Shown here one piece after another: positions 62,521 through 64,000 of a stretch of DNA of 64,000 bases. The translations under genes were made by a program, and so were the position numbers. This stretch comes from an uncultured Alistipes sp. (GTDB lineage Bacteria > Bacteroidota > Bacteroidia > Bacteroidales > Rikenellaceae). Location: contig CALLRW010000023.1 of assembly GCA_938014215.1 (NCBI GenBank), forward strand, positions 54,784 through 118,783, written 5' to 3'. Every line of letters begins with the position of its first letter. Position 1 is the stretch's first letter. Below the pieces are notes generated by a model that saw only the letters and a program-made list of their open reading frames with translations, had not been told where the DNA came from and ran no database searches.

Positions 62521-63135
62521 TTACTTGCTGAAGAATCTGTACTGAAACAGAAGCAGATAGACTACAGCGACCGAAATGTATGCATCGGCCAGATTGAAGA
62601 TCGCGCCGAAGAAATAGTTGTTGCTGTCGACCAGGAAACGCAGCGCCCCCGGGCAGTTGTTCCACTGGAAAAGCGGGAAGTAGAACATGTCGACGACCTT
62701 GCCCATCATGAATCCGGCATAGTGACCGCCGAACTCCGCCACCGTGTAGGGGGTCGACTCCGAGAAGATCAGCCCGTAGAAGGCGCTGTCAAGGATGTTG
62801 CCCAGGGCTCCGGCGATGATCAGCGCCAGCCCGACGATGACTCCTTTGGGCGTTCCCTCGCGTTTGTGGGTCAGGTGGTAGATCAGCCATCCGAGAAATC
62901 CGACCATGGCCAGTCGCAGCACGCCGAGCATCAGCTTGCCCCAGTCGAATCCGCTGCCGGTGTAGATGTGCATGCCGAATGCGGCTCCGTTGTTCTCGAT
63001 GAACCGCAGCTGGAACCAGTCGGGGAAGACGATGATCGATTCGTCGAGGCACATGTGGGTCTTGATCCAGATCTTCAGGGCCTGGTCCACCACGAGCAGG
63101 AGGACGACAAGCAGGGATATCTTTTTCAGATTCAT
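62521..63135 (-). CDS. lspA: Lipoprotein signal peptidase (signal peptidase II)
   Basis: 204 residues from the ATG at 63135 (MNLKKISLLVVLLLVVDQALKIWIK); the upstream extension crosses the -7 box. Four membrane segments and the conserved segments FIENNGAAFGM, IIAGALGNILDSAF and GAIFNLADAYI are present, with the two catalytic aspartates in NILD and NLAD. It removes signal peptides from prolipoproteins, including the many surface lipoproteins in this window. There is a longer loop between the second and third helices than in E. coli, as in other Bacteroidetes. A TATTTTTG -7 box lies 24 bases upstream. Confidence 0.96.
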   Translation of the reverse strand: MNLKKISLLVVLLLVVDQALKIWIKTHMCLDESIIVFPDWFQLRFIENNGAAFGMHIYTGSGFDWGKLMLGVLRLAMVGFLGWLIYHLTHKREGTPKGVIVGLALIIAGALGNILDSAFYGLIFSESTPYTVAEFGGHYAGFMMGKVVDMFYFPLFQWNNCPGALRFLVDSNNYFFGAIFNLADAYISVAVVYLLLFQYRFFSK

Positions 63136-63158
63136 ACGTTCTTGGTTGTTTGGCTGGG

Positions 63159-63166
63159 CAAAAATA
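63159..63166 (-). promoter_or_regulatory. -7 box of lspA
   Basis: TATTTTTG on the minus strand matches TAnnTTTG. Confidence 0.6.
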
Positions 63167-63445
63167 CGAAAAAATCTCGTTCTTCGGGTCTCCGGCGCCA
63201 TTTTCCCCGTGTGCTTGCCGTTTTTTTTATCCGGGCCTTCCGTCGGATTGTGCGTTCGGACCGGCTCTCGATGGTTCGGCGGTCAGCTTCCCGGTTCGGT
63301 TCGCTTCGCGGGACCTGGTCGGCGGTATCCCTTCGGCGGTCACCTTTGGGGGGGGGTGTTTGAGGCATCGTTTATTTTATATATATTGTATCGGCCCTGT
63401 TTTGACTGAAAAATTAAGTTTTTTGAAAAAAAAGAGTCGCAAAAG

Positions 63446-63476
63446 TTTGCAGATTCCGAAAAAGTCGCTACCTTTG
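63446..63476 (+). promoter_or_regulatory. rRNA operon promoter P1
   Basis: TTTG (63446-63449), 19 bases, TACCTTTG (63469-63476). Confidence 0.8.
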
Positions 63477-63679
63477 CATCCGCGTTTGAGAAATAATGGT
63501 TCTTACAAATAAGTCGAGAGTTTACAATAAAGGAGCTTGAGGCTGTTTTAAGGATTGAATTTCAATCAGATGCGAGGTTCTTGAAAAGGCTGTTAGAGGT
63601 TTGAAAAGATCGATTGGATTTTGGAATCCTCGCCCGAATCTGCCGCCAAGGTTGCTTCGGAAAGAAATCTTGAAAAAGA

Positions 63680-63711
63680 TTTGCGAGTTTCAAAATTAGT
63701 ACTTATCTTTG
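63680..63711 (+). promoter_or_regulatory. rRNA operon promoter P2
   Basis: TTTG (63680-63683), 20 bases, TATCTTTG (63704-63711). Confidence 0.8.
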
Positions 63712-63768
63712 CAATCCCTTTCGGAATAAACCTTCGGGTTTGGCTGAAAAAAAAATCTTGAAAAAAGA

Positions 63769-63800
63769 TTTGCAGGATTCAAAAATAGTACTTATCTTTG
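63769..63800 (+). promoter_or_regulatory. rRNA operon promoter P3
   Basis: TTTG (63769-63772), 20 bases, TATCTTTG (63793-63800), in the second copy of the leader repeat. Confidence 0.8.
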
Positions 63801-63951
63801 CAATCCCTTTCGCACACTAAATGCGAAGTCTTTTTAGAGTGGTTCTTTGAATTACTGGTTATATTTTGAGAGCAAAATTGTAGTATTTATCTGTCAATTT
63901 CCTTTAAAGGAAACGAATAGTCAGGACTCTAACGAAACATTATAATTTTAT

Positions 63952-64000
<49 letters not shown>

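Larger units (their letters stand above)
63477..63951 (+). other. rRNA operon leader
   Basis: A gene-free leader of about 475 bases between P1 and 16S. It contains two further promoters, P2 and P3, within a direct repeat (63667-63722 and 63755-63812, about 50 of 57 bases equal). No tRNA or protein gene is seen. Confidence 0.75.

Overview
The window (about 60% G+C in the genes, A/T-rich promoters) looks like a chromosomal segment of a high-G+C Bacteroidales gut bacterium, most likely Alistipes or a close relative. Three things point there: repeated SusC/SusD pairs with FecR/ECF-sigma control, Bacteroidetes-type promoters (TTTG or TTG, 19-20 bp, TAnnTTTG) before many genes and tRNAs, and a Bacteroidales-like 16S 5' end at the right edge. 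Genus is inferred; no search was run.

Layout. 1-1.2 kb: the end of a MacB-type ABC transporter. 1.35-22.7 kb: an alpha-glucan (starch) utilisation region, mostly on the minus strand. From its promoter side it reads MFS sugar transporter, SusC, SusD, a large starch-binding surface lipoprotein, two GH13 lipoprotein amylases, a terminator, a SusA-type GH13 and SusB (GH97). Then come a plus-strand fructose-6-phosphate aldolase/transaldolase, and minus-strand malQ (GH77) with a second SusA-type GH13 that has lost its signal peptide. SusC has an in-frame amber codon and the surface lipoprotein has a frameshift. 22.9-25.1 kb: a divergently transcribed LytS/LytTR-type two-component system, the likely regulator of the starch locus. 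25.3-31.2 kb: tRNA-Leu(UAG), an FAD-dependent oxidoreductase and four glycan/polymer transferases. 31.4-32.1 kb: two putative small RNAs with the same 54-nt promoter plus 5' leader. 32.3-36.9 kb: a DUF3298 lipoprotein, tRNA-Glu(CUC), raiA, xerC, a flavin reductase and two flavodoxin-like proteins. 37-61.7 kb: two tandem, paralogous polysaccharide utilisation loci (PULs). Each has ECF sigma, FecR anti-sigma, STN-containing SusC, SusD, a degenerate GH18-like lipoprotein, a DUF1735-LamG lipoprotein, a GH18 endo-beta-N-acetylglucosaminidase with intact catalytic residues, and a variable final lipoprotein. This matches the known BT_3983-3987 type of N-glycan PUL. 62.3-64 kb: tRNA-Leu(CAG), lspA, then an rRNA operon leader with three promoters and the first bases of 16S rRNA.

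How the genes work together. In the starch locus, surface lipoproteins bind and cut alpha-glucan, SusC/D import oligosaccharides, SusA/SusB hydrolyse them, the MFS protein takes sugar into the cytoplasm, and MalQ with the leaderless SusA copy can process maltodextrin there. In each endo-GH18 PUL, GH18 releases the glycan, the DUF1735-LamG and pseudo-GH18 proteins probably bind it, and SusC/D import it; the STN domain, FecR and sigma factor form a substrate-sensing loop. No mannosidase or other exo-enzyme lies next to these PULs, so trimming must be encoded elsewhere.

The most interesting observations are the small-RNA doublet, whose shared leader is complementary to sequences just upstream of starch-locus start codons; the CBM26-like/DUF4886 fusion; the SusA duplication with loss of its export signal; localised sequence identity suggesting gene conversion; and two-codon upstream ORFs in both endo-GH18 PUL leaders.
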